Origin: Acidobacteria bacterium UBA2161
GTDB lineage: Bacteria > Acidobacteriota > Vicinamibacteria > Vicinamibacterales > UBA823
Reading direction: 5' to 3'
DNA length: 64,000 bases
Assembly (NCBI GenBank): GCA_002328835.1
Contig: DCWN01000030.1
Span: 55,929 to 119,928, forward strand
Shown: positions 45,400 through 57,539 of the stretch, in pieces
Layout: every line of letters begins with the position of its first letter
How positions within the stretch are numbered: the first letter of the stretch is position 1
Translations under genes and position numbers: made by a program
Notes under the pieces: generated by a model
What the model was told of the DNA's origin: nothing
Seen by the model: the letters and a program-made list of their open reading frames with translations, nothing else
Databases searched by the model: none

Positions 45400-45616
45400 T
45401 CTCGTTCTCCTTGTGCAGCGATCCTAGCGCAGGTCGGTGTCCTGAGTGGCGGCCCGATCGGGCACGCGATCCAGTGATCCACCTCACGCTTTCGGCGTTC
45501 TTCGCCGCCCCTCGGACCCCGCATCGGCGTCCTAGATCGCAGTCGAAGTCGGCTGCCTGGAGGGCGCTCCAATCGGCCGCTGGTTGGTTTCCGGTTTCAC
45601 CTGGGAGGTTGCTGCA

Positions 45617-45988
45617 ATGAAGAAGTTGACTCTGTTGGCCCTGGCCGCGCTGCTTGTCATGCCAAGCACCGTACTCGCGCAGCAGCGGACGGTCGAAGGC
45701 GAGCTGGTGGACTCGCTGTGCACGCTCGGCATGGGCGCATCGGGCGAAGGCCACAAGGAGTGCGCGATCCGGTGCGCCACCGCGGGATTCCCGGTCGGCG
45801 TCATGACCGCCGACGGCGAGCATCTTGCGCTGCTCTCCCCGGCCGACGCCTTCAAGGACTACATGGCGCTGCAGATTCGTGTGACCGGCAACGTCAACGC
45901 CGAGGCGGCCACGATCGCCCCGACGAAGGTCGAAGCGAACCAGGACGGCACCTGGGTGGAACTCAGTCTGCCCGCGATGCCGATGTAG
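45617..45988 (+). CDS. Small exported Cys/His-motif protein of unknown function
   Basis: The 123-residue protein starts at ATG 45617 (GGGAGG upstream) and has a signal peptide (cleavage near VLAQ). The mature part begins VEGELVDSLCTLGMGASGEGHKECAIRCATAGFPVGVMTADG. The Cys-(x)n-GHxxCAxxCA arrangement is seen in small exported proteins whose role is unknown; it could bind a metal or haem. A beta-rich nucleic-acid-binding-like fold follows. The gene stands alone, followed by a strong hairpin. The gap upstream (45400-45616) includes a 12-bp palindrome GCCCGATCGGGC at 45452-45463 and no gene. Confidence 0.6.
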   Translation: MKKLTLLALAALLVMPSTVLAQQRTVEGELVDSLCTLGMGASGEGHKECAIRCATAGFPVGVMTADGEHLALLSPADAFKDYMALQIRVTGNVNAEAATIAPTKVEANQDGTWVELSLPAMPM

Positions 45989-45996
45989 CCAGGTCG

Positions 45997-46026
45997 GTCG
46001 GCGCGCGGGGCCACCCGCGCGCCGAC
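45997..46026 (+). terminator. Strong hairpin after the small Cys-motif gene
   Basis: Perfect 13-bp arms (GTCGGCGCGCGGG and its complement) around a GCCA loop, 8 bases after the stop. No T run follows, but the stem is very stable. Confidence 0.55.
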
Positions 46027-46138
46027 GCCACTCCAAGAGCCCCGTCCTCAGCTCTCCTGCCCTTCACGGGCCCTTCCAGGGTTCCCATAAGCCCTTGTTC
46101 TGCAAATAGATAAGTGGATGGAACCTCATCGCGACAAT

Positions 46139-46177
46139 AAACGTATGATTGAAATGAACGTTTGAATTAGGAACAAT
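46139..46177 (+). promoter_or_regulatory. Promoter and candidate operator of the TetR-RND operon
   Basis: AAACGT (46139-46144) and ACGTTT (46158-46163) are inverted arms, and the 12-base outer halves are partly symmetric, as in TetR operators. A -35 TTGAAA (46149-46154) and a -10 AACAAT (46172-46177) with 17-base spacing lie over and beside it. The predicted start is at or near ATG 46184. Autorepression by the TetR product is the simplest reading. The region is clearly richer in A and T than its surroundings. Confidence 0.5.
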
Positions 46178-46183
46178 GCTCCC

Positions 46184-46834
46184 ATGAGCCTCGCAACCAA
46201 GGAACGGATTCTGGACGCGGCCGAGGGGTTGTTTGCCAATCACGGCTTCGCCGCGACGTCGCTCCGCCAGATCACGGCGGTGGCCGAAGTCAACCTCGCC
46301 GCGGTGAACTACCACTTCGGTTCGAAGGAGGCGTTGCTGACCGCGGTCTTCGAACGCCGCGTCGTCCCGGTGAATCAGGAGCGTTTGCGGCTGCTCGATG
46401 GGCTCGAGGCCGAAGCGGCGCAGGGCAAGGCGATCCAGCTCGAAGACGTGGTGCGCGCGTTCCTGCTGCCCGCGTTCAATGCCGTCGAAGGGTTCGGGCA
46501 GCAGGGCGCCAAGTTCATGCAGCTGGTCGGTCGGATGCACTCGGAGACGAACGAGCAGCTCCGGGCGGCGTTTCTGAAGCTGTTTCAGCCGGTCGGACAG
46601 CGGTTCGTCCCGGTGCTCAGACAGCTCCTCCCGACCCTGACTGAAGACGAAGTGATGTGGCGGCTGCACTTCATGATCGGCTCGCTCGCCCACATTCTCG
46701 TCTGCACCCAGCTCGAGGAACCCCTGATGGGCAAGCTGGCACGGGGCGGCGACCTCGTCGAGGCGCTGGTGCAGTTCAATACGGCCGGCCTGACAGCCCA
46801 GGCGCCGGCTCCCGTCGGTGTTCGGCGCGCGTAG
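46184..46834 (+). CDS. TetR/AcrR-family transcriptional regulator
   Basis: The 216-residue protein has a TetR DNA-binding domain (residues 5-50: KERILDAAEGLFANHGFAATSLRQITAVAEVNLAAVNYHFGSKEALL) and a helical ligand-binding domain. It is 22 bases upstream of an RND pump operon in the same direction and is probably its repressor, sensing a pump substrate. The C-terminal domain type is not one I can name with certainty. The start ATG 46184 has AGGA about 11 bases upstream. Confidence 0.9.
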   Translation: MSLATKERILDAAEGLFANHGFAATSLRQITAVAEVNLAAVNYHFGSKEALLTAVFERRVVPVNQERLRLLDGLEAEAAQGKAIQLEDVVRAFLLPAFNAVEGFGQQGAKFMQLVGRMHSETNEQLRAAFLKLFQPVGQRFVPVLRQLLPTLTEDEVMWRLHFMIGSLAHILVCTQLEEPLMGKLARGGDLVEALVQFNTAGLTAQAPAPVGVRRA

Positions 46835-46855
46835 ACGCAGAAAGAGAGTATCCGG

Positions 46856-48082
46856 ATGAATCGCGGAGTCAGACGTCTCGTTCAGATCCTGCTACCCGTT
46901 GCGGTCGTTGTCGTGGCCGCCCTGGGCGCTCGCACGATGATGGCGCTCAAGCCCGAGGCGCCGACCCGTCCCCCCGAGGTCACCGTCCCTCAGGTGCGGG
47001 TCGTCGAGGTCGAGTTGGCCTCGGTCGAGTTCACCGTCCAGAGCCAGGGCACCGTCGAGCCGCGCACCGAGAGCCAGCTCGTCCCTGAGGTCTCCGGTCG
47101 TATCGTCGAGGTCTCGCCATCGTTCGTCGCGGGCGGCTTCTTCGAGGCCGGCGACGTGCTCTTCCGGATCGACTCCCACGACTACGAAAAGGCGCTTGTA
47201 CAGCGCGAAGCCGAAATCGAGAGCGCCCGGCTGCAGATCGTCCAGGAGGAGGCCGAGGCCGAGGTCGCACAGTGGGGTTGGGATCGGATCGGCGACGGCC
47301 AGGCGCGGGCGCTGACGCTGCGCGAGCCGCAGATCGCGAGCGCGAAGGCGGTGCTGGCCGCGGCCGAAGCCAACCTCGAGACCGCGCGGCGGAACCTCGA
47401 GCGAGCCGAGGTGCGCGCCCCGTATGTGGGCCGAGTCCGTGAGAAGAGTGTCGACGTCGGACAGTTCGTGACGGTCGGCTCGCCCGTGGCGCGGATCTAC
47501 GCCGTTGACGCCGCCGAGATCCGGCTGCCACTCCCCGACGAGGAACTGGCATATCTCGATCTGCCGCTGAACTACCGCGGCGACTCGGGACAGGTCCGTG
47601 GCCCGGCCGTGACGCTGTCGGCGAGATTCGCCGGCCGGATGCACGAGTGGAGCGGCCGCATTGTCCGCACCGAGGGTGAGATCGACCCGCGCACGCGAAT
47701 GGTGCACGTCGTCGCCGAAGTGCGGGATCCCTATGGACGCGGATCCGACCCGACGCGGCCGCCACTGGCCGCCGGCATGTTCGTCGAAGCCGAGATCGCC
47801 GGCCGGAAGGTCGAATCGGTCGCGGTCATCCCGCGTGCCGCCTTGCGGGGCGCGAATGAGGTCATCGTGGTCGACGACGACAACCGGCTCCGCTTCCGAG
47901 AGATCGACATCCTCCGCGCGACGACGGACGAGGTGTTCGTCCGCGCGGGCCTCGCGCCCGGCGACCGAGTCAACGTCTCGCCGCTCGAAGCCGTGACCGA
48001 CGGCATGGAAGTGCGCACGAGCGACCTCCGCGGCCGCGAGCCGGCGCCGGCGGTAGAGGATATCGAGGAGCCCACGTCATGA
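46856..48082 (+). CDS. RND efflux periplasmic adaptor (membrane fusion protein)
   Basis: The 408-residue adaptor has an N-terminal membrane anchor or signal (about residues 8-28). A biotinyl-lipoyl-like hairpin follows (PEVSGRIVEVSPSFVAGGFFEAGDVLFRIDSHDYEKAL), then a coiled-coil of alternating AEIESARLQIVQEEAEAE helices, and beta-barrel domains. AcrA/MexA-type adaptors bridge the inner-membrane pump and an outer-membrane channel. It overlaps the pump gene by 4 bases (ATGA). No outer-membrane factor gene (TolC-like) is in the window. Confidence 0.92.
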   Translation: MNRGVRRLVQILLPVAVVVVAALGARTMMALKPEAPTRPPEVTVPQVRVVEVELASVEFTVQSQGTVEPRTESQLVPEVSGRIVEVSPSFVAGGFFEAGDVLFRIDSHDYEKALVQREAEIESARLQIVQEEAEAEVAQWGWDRIGDGQARALTLREPQIASAKAVLAAAEANLETARRNLERAEVRAPYVGRVREKSVDVGQFVTVGSPVARIYAVDAAEIRLPLPDEELAYLDLPLNYRGDSGQVRGPAVTLSARFAGRMHEWSGRIVRTEGEIDPRTRMVHVVAEVRDPYGRGSDPTRPPLAAGMFVEAEIAGRKVESVAVIPRAALRGANEVIVVDDDNRLRFREIDILRATTDEVFVRAGLAPGDRVNVSPLEAVTDGMEVRTSDLRGREPAPAVEDIEEPTS

Positions 48083-51000
48083 AGGGCGCCGTCGATTGGT
48101 TCGCTCACAACTCGGTGGCCGCCAACCTGCTGATGGTGTTGATCGTGGCGGGCGGCCTGTTCACGGCCGTCACGATCAAGCGCGAGGTCTTTCCGGAATT
48201 CTCCCTCGACATGATCACGGTGCAGGTACCGTATCGCGGTGCCGCACCGGAAGAGGTCGAGGAGGGCGTCTGCGTTCGCGTCGAGGAGGCGATTCAGGGC
48301 CTCGACGGCATCAAGCGGATCACCTCGACCGCGAGCGAAGGCTCGGGGATGGTCACGATCGAACTCGAGGCCGGCGCCGACGTCCGGGAGGTTCTGGACG
48401 ACGTGAAGTCGCGCGTCGACGCCATCGAAACATTCCCCGAGGAAACCGAGAAACCGATTATCCAGGAGATCACCAACCGCCAGCAGGTGATCAATGTCGC
48501 GGTCCACGGCCAGCTCGACGAGGTCAGCCTGAAATCGCTCGCGGAACAGGTCCGCGACGACCTGTCGGCCCTGCCCGAGATCACCCAGGTCGAACTCGCC
48601 AACGCGCGGCCCTACGAGATCTCGATCGAGGTCTCCGAGATGCTGCTGCGGCGGCACGGCTTGACGTTCGACGAGGTGGCGCAGGCCGTGCGCCGGTCGT
48701 CGCTCGACCTGCCCGGCGGCTCGGTGAAGACCGAGGGCGGTGAATTCTTGCTGCGCACCAAGGGGCAGGCCTACCGGGGACACGAGTTCGAGAGCCTCGT
48801 GCTCATCACCCGGAGCGACGGCAGCCACCTTGCGCTCGGTGACGTGGCCACGATCGTCGACGGCTTCGAGGACACCGACCAGGCGTCCCGGTTCGAGGGC
48901 GACCCCGCGCTCGTCATCCAGGTGTACCGCACCGGTGAGCAGAGCGCGATCGACGTCTCGGACGCCGTGCATGCCTACGTGGAGACCGCGAGCGCCCGGA
49001 TGCCCGCGGGCGTCTCGCTAACGACGCTGGGTGATCAGGCGTCCGTCCTGAAAGACCGGCTGAACCTGCTCGTCCGTAACGGCCTCACCGGATTCGCGCT
49101 GGTCTTCATCGTCCTGACGCTCTTCCTCAGGTTCAGCCTGGCGTTCTGGGTCAGTCTCGGCATCCCGATCTCGTTCCTGGGCGCGCTCTGGCTGCTGCCC
49201 GGCTTCGACGTCTCGGTGAACATGATGTCGCTATTCGCCTTCATCGTCGTCCTGGGCATCGTCGTCGATGACGCCATCATCGTCGGCGAGAACATCTACA
49301 CCCATCAGCAGCGCCACGGCGACCGGTTGCGCGGAGCGATCGAAGGCACGCAGGAAGTCGCGACCCCGGTCATCTTCGCGGTGCTCACGTCCGTCGCGGC
49401 GTTCGCGCCGCTCCTCTTCGTGCCGGGCATGATGGGCAAGATGATGGTCGTGATGCCGCTGGTCGTCATCCCCTGCCTGCTATTCTCGCTCGTCGAGTCA
49501 CAGTTGATTCTGCCGGCCCACCTGTCACACGGCACGATGCGCCCACCACGCGACACCTGGGGTGAGCGGATGCGGAGTCGGATCGATGGCGGGGTCAAGC
49601 GGTTCGTCGACCAGGTCTACCGCCCGTCGCTCGAGGCCGGCATCCGGATGCGCTACCTGACGGTGGCCGTCGCAATCGCAACGCTCGTGCTCACTGCGGG
49701 ACTGGTAGGCGGCGGCTGGGTTCGCGTGGTCTTCATGGCGCCGGTGGACGCCGACTTCCTCTCGGCGTCGGTCACGATGCCGCAGGGCACGCCGGTCGAG
49801 GTGACCGAGGCCGCCGTGCAGCACATGGAGGACGCCGCCGAAACGCTCCGCGCGCAGGTGAAGGCGGAGACTGGCCGCGAGCTGTTCAAGTACACCTACG
49901 GCCTCGTCGGCAGCGGCGCTCCGCGACTGAGCGGCGGCATGGGCCCCGGTGCCCGGGCGGCCGCGGCCTCGCATCTGGGCGGAATCTTCATCGAGCTGAC
50001 CAACGCCGACGAGCGGGGCATCGGCAGCGCCGAGGTATCCAACCGCTGGCGGGAACTGGTCGGGACGATTCCGGACGCGGTCGAGGTGAAGTTCGACGCC
50101 GAGCTGTTCATGGCCGGCGACCCGGTCAACGTACAGCTCACGGGCGCCGACATCGACGAACTGCGCGCCGCGGGCGACGCCGTCAAGGCGCGCCTCGCGG
50201 AGTATGCCGGCGTCTACGACATCGCCGACTCGTTCCGCGAAGGCAAGCAGGAAATCAAGCTCGGCATCGAGCCGACAGCGGAGGTGCTCGGCCTGACGCT
50301 CCAGGATCTAGGCCGGCAGGTCAGACAGGCCTTCTACGGCGAGGAAGCCCAGCGGATTCAGCGCGGGCGCGACGACGTCCGGGTCATGGTGCGCTACCCC
50401 GAGTCGGAGCGCCGCTCGGTCGGCGACCTCGAGAACATGCGGATCCGGACGCCCGACGGCCAGGAGGTCCCCTTCTCGCAGGTCGCACGCGTCGAGCCGG
50501 GTCGTGGCTTCGCGTCGATCAAGCGCGTCGATCGGCAACGCGCGCTCAACGTCACGGCCGCCGTGGACCAGGCGATCACCACGCCGGGCGACGTCGTGGC
50601 CGATCTGGATACCCGCGTCCTGCCGGAACTGCTGCTGGGGTTCCCGGGCGTCCGCCACTCGTTCGAAGGGCAGCAGACCGAGTTCCGTGACTCGACCGGC
50701 GGTCTGGCCCAGGGCTTCATGGTGGCCCTCATGCTCATCTACCTGCTGCTGGCCGTGCCGCTCAAGTCGTATGCCCAGCCGCTCATCATCATGTCGGCGA
50801 TCCCGTTCGGTCTCGTGGGCGCGACGTGGGGCCACCTCATCATGGGGATGGACATCAGCCTGCTGTCGATGTTCGGGTTGGTCGCGCTGGCCGGCGTCGT
50901 CGTCAACGACAGCCTCGTCATGGTCGACTTCATCAACCGATTCCGCCGCAAGGCCGGCAGCCTCGCCCGCGCCGTGCGCGAGGCGGGCGCCGCCCGCTTC

Positions 51001-51303
51001 CGACCGATCCTGTTGACCTCGCTGACGACCTTCTTCGGACTGCTGCCGCTCATGCTGGAAACGAGCCTGCAGGCCCAGTTCCTGATCCCGATGGCGATCT
51101 CGCTCGCGTTCGGCGTGATCTTCTCGACCTTCATCACGCTGATGCTCGTCCCGGCCGGCTACATCATCATCGAGGACCTGAAGGGGCTCCTCGGCGGTAC
51201 GGCGCACGACGTCGATGCCATCGAGACAGAGCCCGAGAAAGGCAGTGTGGCCGCGCCGGCCCTCACCGGCACCGAGGTGGCGACCGGACTCTCCGCCCAC
51301 TAG
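48079..51303 (+). CDS. RND-family efflux pump inner-membrane subunit (AcrB/MdtB-like)
   Basis: The 1074-residue protein has 12 membrane segments and two large periplasmic loops in the RND arrangement. The proton-relay pair is present in the fourth segment (D397-D398 in GIVVDDAIIVGENI). The start (MKGAVDWFAHNSVAANLLMVLIVAGG) and IPISFLGALWLLP, FGLVALAGVVVNDSLVMVDFINR are conventional for the family. Such pumps export drugs, lipids or other hydrophobic compounds driven by protons. The substrate class cannot be told from the sequence. Translation is coupled to the adaptor gene. Confidence 0.93.
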   Translation: MKGAVDWFAHNSVAANLLMVLIVAGGLFTAVTIKREVFPEFSLDMITVQVPYRGAAPEEVEEGVCVRVEEAIQGLDGIKRITSTASEGSGMVTIELEAGADVREVLDDVKSRVDAIETFPEETEKPIIQEITNRQQVINVAVHGQLDEVSLKSLAEQVRDDLSALPEITQVELANARPYEISIEVSEMLLRRHGLTFDEVAQAVRRSSLDLPGGSVKTEGGEFLLRTKGQAYRGHEFESLVLITRSDGSHLALGDVATIVDGFEDTDQASRFEGDPALVIQVYRTGEQSAIDVSDAVHAYVETASARMPAGVSLTTLGDQASVLKDRLNLLVRNGLTGFALVFIVLTLFLRFSLAFWVSLGIPISFLGALWLLPGFDVSVNMMSLFAFIVVLGIVVDDAIIVGENIYTHQQRHGDRLRGAIEGTQEVATPVIFAVLTSVAAFAPLLFVPGMMGKMMVVMPLVVIPCLLFSLVESQLILPAHLSHGTMRPPRDTWGERMRSRIDGGVKRFVDQVYRPSLEAGIRMRYLTVAVAIATLVLTAGLVGGGWVRVVFMAPVDADFLSASVTMPQGTPVEVTEAAVQHMEDAAETLRAQVKAETGRELFKYTYGLVGSGAPRLSGGMGPGARAAAASHLGGIFIELTNADERGIGSAEVSNRWRELVGTIPDAVEVKFDAELFMAGDPVNVQLTGADIDELRAAGDAVKARLAEYAGVYDIADSFREGKQEIKLGIEPTAEVLGLTLQDLGRQVRQAFYGEEAQRIQRGRDDVRVMVRYPESERRSVGDLENMRIRTPDGQEVPFSQVARVEPGRGFASIKRVDRQRALNVTAAVDQAITTPGDVVADLDTRVLPELLLGFPGVRHSFEGQQTEFRDSTGGLAQGFMVALMLIYLLLAVPLKSYAQPLIIMSAIPFGLVGATWGHLIMGMDISLLSMFGLVALAGVVVNDSLVMVDFINRFRRKAGSLARAVREAGAARFRPILLTSLTTFFGLLPLMLETSLQAQFLIPMAISLAFGVIFSTFITLMLVPAGYIIIEDLKGLLGGTAHDVDAIETEPEKGSVAAPALTGTEVATGLSAH

Positions 51304-51345
51304 ACCCGACCGGCGGAGTCCGGTACGCAGGAATCGAGGCCGCCA

Positions 51346-52482
51346 CTGACCAACCGCTGCACCTGGATACGCCGGGCCGCCACTGGCGTGGGCGCCGTGC
51401 TCATCGCGTCTGCCGCGATGGCGCAGGATGCGACGACGGCGATCAACGAGGGCGCCGCGGCGCTCGAGAATCGCCGGTTCCGGGAAGCCATCGCCTCTCT
51501 CGACGCCGCAACCCAGCTCGCACCTGAGGCGCCCGAAGCCTACTATCTGCTCGGCGCCGCCTACTGGGGTGAGGACCGGCCGTATCCGGTCTCGGCCGAC
51601 AAGGCGATCGCCGCGCTCCGACGCGCCGTCGAGCTCGACCCGGACGGCGCCATGGGCCAGCTCGCGCTCGAGCACCTGGCGACGGTCTACCTCAGAAACG
51701 AGCGGATGCCGGAGGCGCGCCGCGCCTACCAGCAGCTGCTCGCCCGCGAGACGCGCGAGCAGATGGTCGTGATCTACCTGACCCGGATCGACGAGATCGA
51801 TCTCGACACCGGCCGCTACGTGCCGACGGCGGAGAACCCACGGAACGCCCTCGGCGAGGTAGTCGGCAACGTCGGCCCGCTCAGGATGCACACGAATCAG
51901 TACTTCGAGAAGGGCCGGCACACCTGGGATCTGGTGAAGCACGTCAACTACTTCACCCGCGCGATCGAGGCCGACCCGACGCTCTTCCAGGCTTACAACA
52001 ACCTCGGCGTCGCCCTGATGCACCTGGGCAGGTGCCGGGAGGCCGTCGCCCAGTTCGACCGGGCGCAGCAGATGTGGAACACGCTGCAGCCGCCGTCGGT
52101 CGGCCCCTATCCCGACCCGCACGTCTGGCGGCTCCGCTGCCACATCGAGCTAGGTGATCTGGAGAAGGCCGCGGTCGACTACGAAGCGCTGCAGACGATC
52201 GACGAATACAACTTCTTCGCCACGCTCTACACGATTCAGCTGGCGATCGCCGCCGGCCAGGCGGCGGATGCCGTCGAGCCGCTCGAGCAGGCCCGCAGTG
52301 AGGATCCCGACAACATCGAGGTGCTGCAGACCCTGGCGCAGGCCTACGCCGCGGTCGGGCGGATCGACGACGCGCAAATCGCGCTCACCGAGGCGCTCGC
52401 GGCGATTCCCGAGGGCAGCCAGTTCTTCCGCCACCTCGTCGGCCCGTGGCGACGGCAGCTGGAGACCTGGCAAGGGCAGTAG
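51346..52482 (+). CDS. Exported TPR-repeat protein, probably starting at CTG
   Basis: A TPR protein of about 378 residues (tetratricopeptide units such as LFQAYNNLGVALMHLGRCREAVAQFDRA). The first conventional in-frame start, GTG 51388, would leave a hydrophobic stretch with no positive charges before the MAQD cleavage site. CTG 51346 adds (L)TNRCTWIRRAATGVG, a proper signal-peptide start, and has GAGG 6 bases upstream. There is no ATG, GTG or TTG in this frame between the pump stop (51301) and GTG 51388. An indel is the other explanation. It follows the pump gene and may be cotranscribed; its partner is unknown. Confidence 0.65.
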   Translation: MTNRCTWIRRAATGVGAVLIASAAMAQDATTAINEGAAALENRRFREAIASLDAATQLAPEAPEAYYLLGAAYWGEDRPYPVSADKAIAALRRAVELDPDGAMGQLALEHLATVYLRNERMPEARRAYQQLLARETREQMVVIYLTRIDEIDLDTGRYVPTAENPRNALGEVVGNVGPLRMHTNQYFEKGRHTWDLVKHVNYFTRAIEADPTLFQAYNNLGVALMHLGRCREAVAQFDRAQQMWNTLQPPSVGPYPDPHVWRLRCHIELGDLEKAAVDYEALQTIDEYNFFATLYTIQLAIAAGQAADAVEPLEQARSEDPDNIEVLQTLAQAYAAVGRIDDAQIALTEALAAIPEGSQFFRHLVGPWRRQLETWQGQ

Positions 52483-52487
52483 GCCGC

Positions 52488-55793
<3,306 letters not shown>

Positions 55794-55870
55794 CGTCGTC
55801 ACCTCACAGCCGTCCGTTGGCGCCTCACCGTCATCCCCCGGCCACCTCTGACGCACCACGAACAACCGCG

Positions 55871-56425
55871 CTAGGGGATCTTCACGTAGCCGTCCAGCTG
55901 CAGATCGATCATCGACGTCATCGCCCAGAGGTCGACCTGGATGTCCGGATTGACCTGTGCCGCGTCGATCTCCCTGGCGATCAGTCCTTGCCCGCAGACG
56001 CGAAACTCGACGCCCGCCTCGGTGAGCTTCCGGATGAGGGCGACGTTCGGGTTGTCCTGCCCTTCGTAGCGGTCCCTATACGCATCGTTGGTCATCACGA
56101 TGTCGAAGTCCGCCGTCCGCTGATGGAACATGACCACGAGGTGCCGGTGCTCGGAGGGTACGCCGTACTTCGCCAGCGTATTGAGATACCGCGCGATCAC
56201 GGGCAGCATCGGGTTCACGTCGGTCGGATCTTGCGCCCCCTGAGCGACCGAGAACACTACCTTGTACTCCGTGTTTGGGTCTGGAAGCTGGTGTGCGCCC
56301 GGCACGTCCCACACCGCCTCGTGGCCGGGCACGGGGAGCGCCTGCCCGGTTTGCGCCTCGATCGGTCCCACCGAGGCACACGTCAGCATCAAGATGACCG
56401 CAACGCCGAAAGTCGTGAGCTTCAT
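55871..56425 (-). CDS. Exported DsrE/F-like protein
   Basis: The 184-residue protein has a signal peptide (cleavage near IEAQ). The mature part reads as a DsrE/F-type alpha/beta fold: YKVVFSVAQGAQDP, LVVMFHQRTADFDIVMTND, then VEFRVCGQGLIAREI. The single conserved cysteine in FRVCGQ is the position used for sulfur or redox chemistry by DsrE-like proteins. Exported members are known but not characterised. It is followed by the propeller-amidohydrolase gene and preceded by the anchored RidA gene, all in one direction. Confidence 0.7.
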   Translation of the reverse strand: MKLTTFGVAVILMLTCASVGPIEAQTGQALPVPGHEAVWDVPGAHQLPDPNTEYKVVFSVAQGAQDPTDVNPMLPVIARYLNTLAKYGVPSEHRHLVVMFHQRTADFDIVMTNDAYRDRYEGQDNPNVALIRKLTEAGVEFRVCGQGLIAREIDAAQVNPDIQVDLWAMTSMIDLQLDGYVKIP

Positions 56426-56458
56426 GACCTCATGCCCTCCGTGCCAGATCGTTCCGAA

Positions 56459-56950
56459 TTACCGTACTGCGATGAAGTCGATCTCGACGGCCGCGCCGAT
56501 TGGCAGCGCCGCCACGCCGACCGTCGAACGACTCGGCTTCACGTCGACACCCTCGAAGAACTCACCGTAGACCTCGTTGAGCGCACCGTAGTTGTCGATG
56601 TCGTCGAGGTAGACCGTCGCGCGGGTGACATTGGCCTTCGTGAGACCGGCCTCGTCGAGCAGGTTCTCGAGGTTCGACAGCGCCTGGCGCGCCTGGGCGG
56701 CCACGCCGTCGTGCAGGCTGCCGGTCTCTGGATTGATCCCGACCTGGCCCGACAGATACACCGTGTCGCCCGAATCGACGCCTGGCGAGTACGGCGCGAG
56801 CGGCCGTGCGCCACCATAGAGCCCGGTGTGGCCCGACTGCGCCACAACCGTCGCGCCGAACCCGGCACCTAGCGCGAAGGCGACGACGAGTCCCGCGGCG
56901 AATCCGACGAGCGAAATAGTCACGAAGCTGCGAGAACCCTGGACCGTCAT
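56459..56950 (-). CDS. Membrane-anchored or exported RidA-family protein
   Basis: The 163-residue protein has an N-terminal hydrophobic segment (about residues 12-38, without a strong cleavage site) and then a RidA domain (LAPYSPGVDSGDTVYLSGQVGINPETG, PSRSTVGVAALPIGAAVEIDFIAV) with the conserved arginine. RidA proteins hydrolyse reactive enamines in the cytosol, so an external one is unusual. It precedes the DsrE-like gene by 33 bases. A second, cytosolic RidA in the window belongs to the kynurenine operon. Confidence 0.8.
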   Translation of the reverse strand: MTVQGSRSFVTISLVGFAAGLVVAFALGAGFGATVVAQSGHTGLYGGARPLAPYSPGVDSGDTVYLSGQVGINPETGSLHDGVAAQARQALSNLENLLDEAGLTKANVTRATVYLDDIDNYGALNEVYGEFFEGVDVKPSRSTVGVAALPIGAAVEIDFIAVR

Positions 56951-57093
56951 GGCGTCACCTCGATTGTGTTGAACCCTGCGGAAGTCGGCGCGCCCGCCGC
57001 CGTTCGGCGACCCGCCATGAGCCGGCTAGCGTATCAGAAAGGCCGGCGGGCTATGCTAAACTGCGGTGTTCGCAGGCTCGATTCGGCCCGCAT

Positions 57094-57169
57094 GGTGAGT
57101 GTAGCTCAAGGGTAGAGCGCCGGTCTGTGGCACCGGATGTTGGGGGTTCGAATCCCCTCACTCACCCCA
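57094..57169 (+). tRNA. tRNA-His (anticodon GTG), CCA encoded
   Basis: The full cloverleaf can be drawn: an extra G at -1 opposite C73 (the tRNA-His hallmark), acceptor GTGAGTG with CACTCAC, D arm GCTC-AAGGGTA-GAGC, anticodon arm CCGGT-CTGTGGC-ACCGG with GTG, T arm GGGGG-TTCGAAT-CCCCT, and genomic CCA. Its 3' half is duplicated 675 bases downstream, marking it as an integration target. Confidence 0.95.
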
Positions 57170-57181
57170 ATTCCCAACTCT
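57123..57181 (+). repeat. Attachment-site-like repeat, copy 1 (3' half of tRNA-His and flank)
   Basis: This 59-base stretch runs from the anticodon stem to 12 bases past CCA. It recurs at 57798-57856 with two differences (57155 C to G, 57177 A to G). Direct repeats of a tRNA 3' end are the usual att borders left by tyrosine-recombinase integration. Confidence 0.8.
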
Positions 57182-57312
57182 TCCTCGCTCAGCGATTTGG
57201 CCTTGTTCTTGGGTGGATTCTGTCCGTCCCCGATCGGTGGGATGACGTGACCTGACCCCTGAGACCATGCCAGCCCGAGCGGTAGAATCGGGGCGCACCG
57301 ACAGGAGGCAGG

Positions 57313-57435
57313 ATGCCCAGGAAGCGGTACAGCACCGAACAGATCGTCACGAAGTTGCGCCAGGCCGAGGTCGAGCTCGAGCTCGGAACGCCAGTACGAG
57401 TTCAGCCGCCACAGGAGGTGCCGACGGGACGGTAG
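57313..57435 (+). pseudogene. IS3-family transposase OrfA fragment
   Basis: ATG 57313 opens a peptide beginning MPRKRYSTEQIVTKLRQAEV, the typical N-terminus of IS3-group OrfA. The similarity stops after about 25 residues and the frame ends at TAG 57433-57435, so the helix-turn-helix, coiled-coil and OrfB are missing. AGGAGG lies a few bases upstream. It is a dead remnant inside the att-flanked interval. Confidence 0.75.
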
Positions 57436-57539
57436 CGAGGCGACGGCGAGCAAGCACACTCATGGACCCGCACGACCATGTCCCGAGGAGCAGCGATTGA
57501 ACCGGCGACGTGTACGAGGCTGTTGCAGTACCTCATCGG

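Noticed and set aside
45452..45463. 12-bp palindrome GCCCGATCGGGC as an operator
   Set aside because: Such short GC palindromes are expected by chance in this composition, and it lies far from any promoter-like element.
50308..52143. 611-codon minus-strand frame across the RND and TPR genes
   Set aside because: It spans two well-supported genes on the opposite strand and consists of low-complexity Arg/Asp/Gly text.
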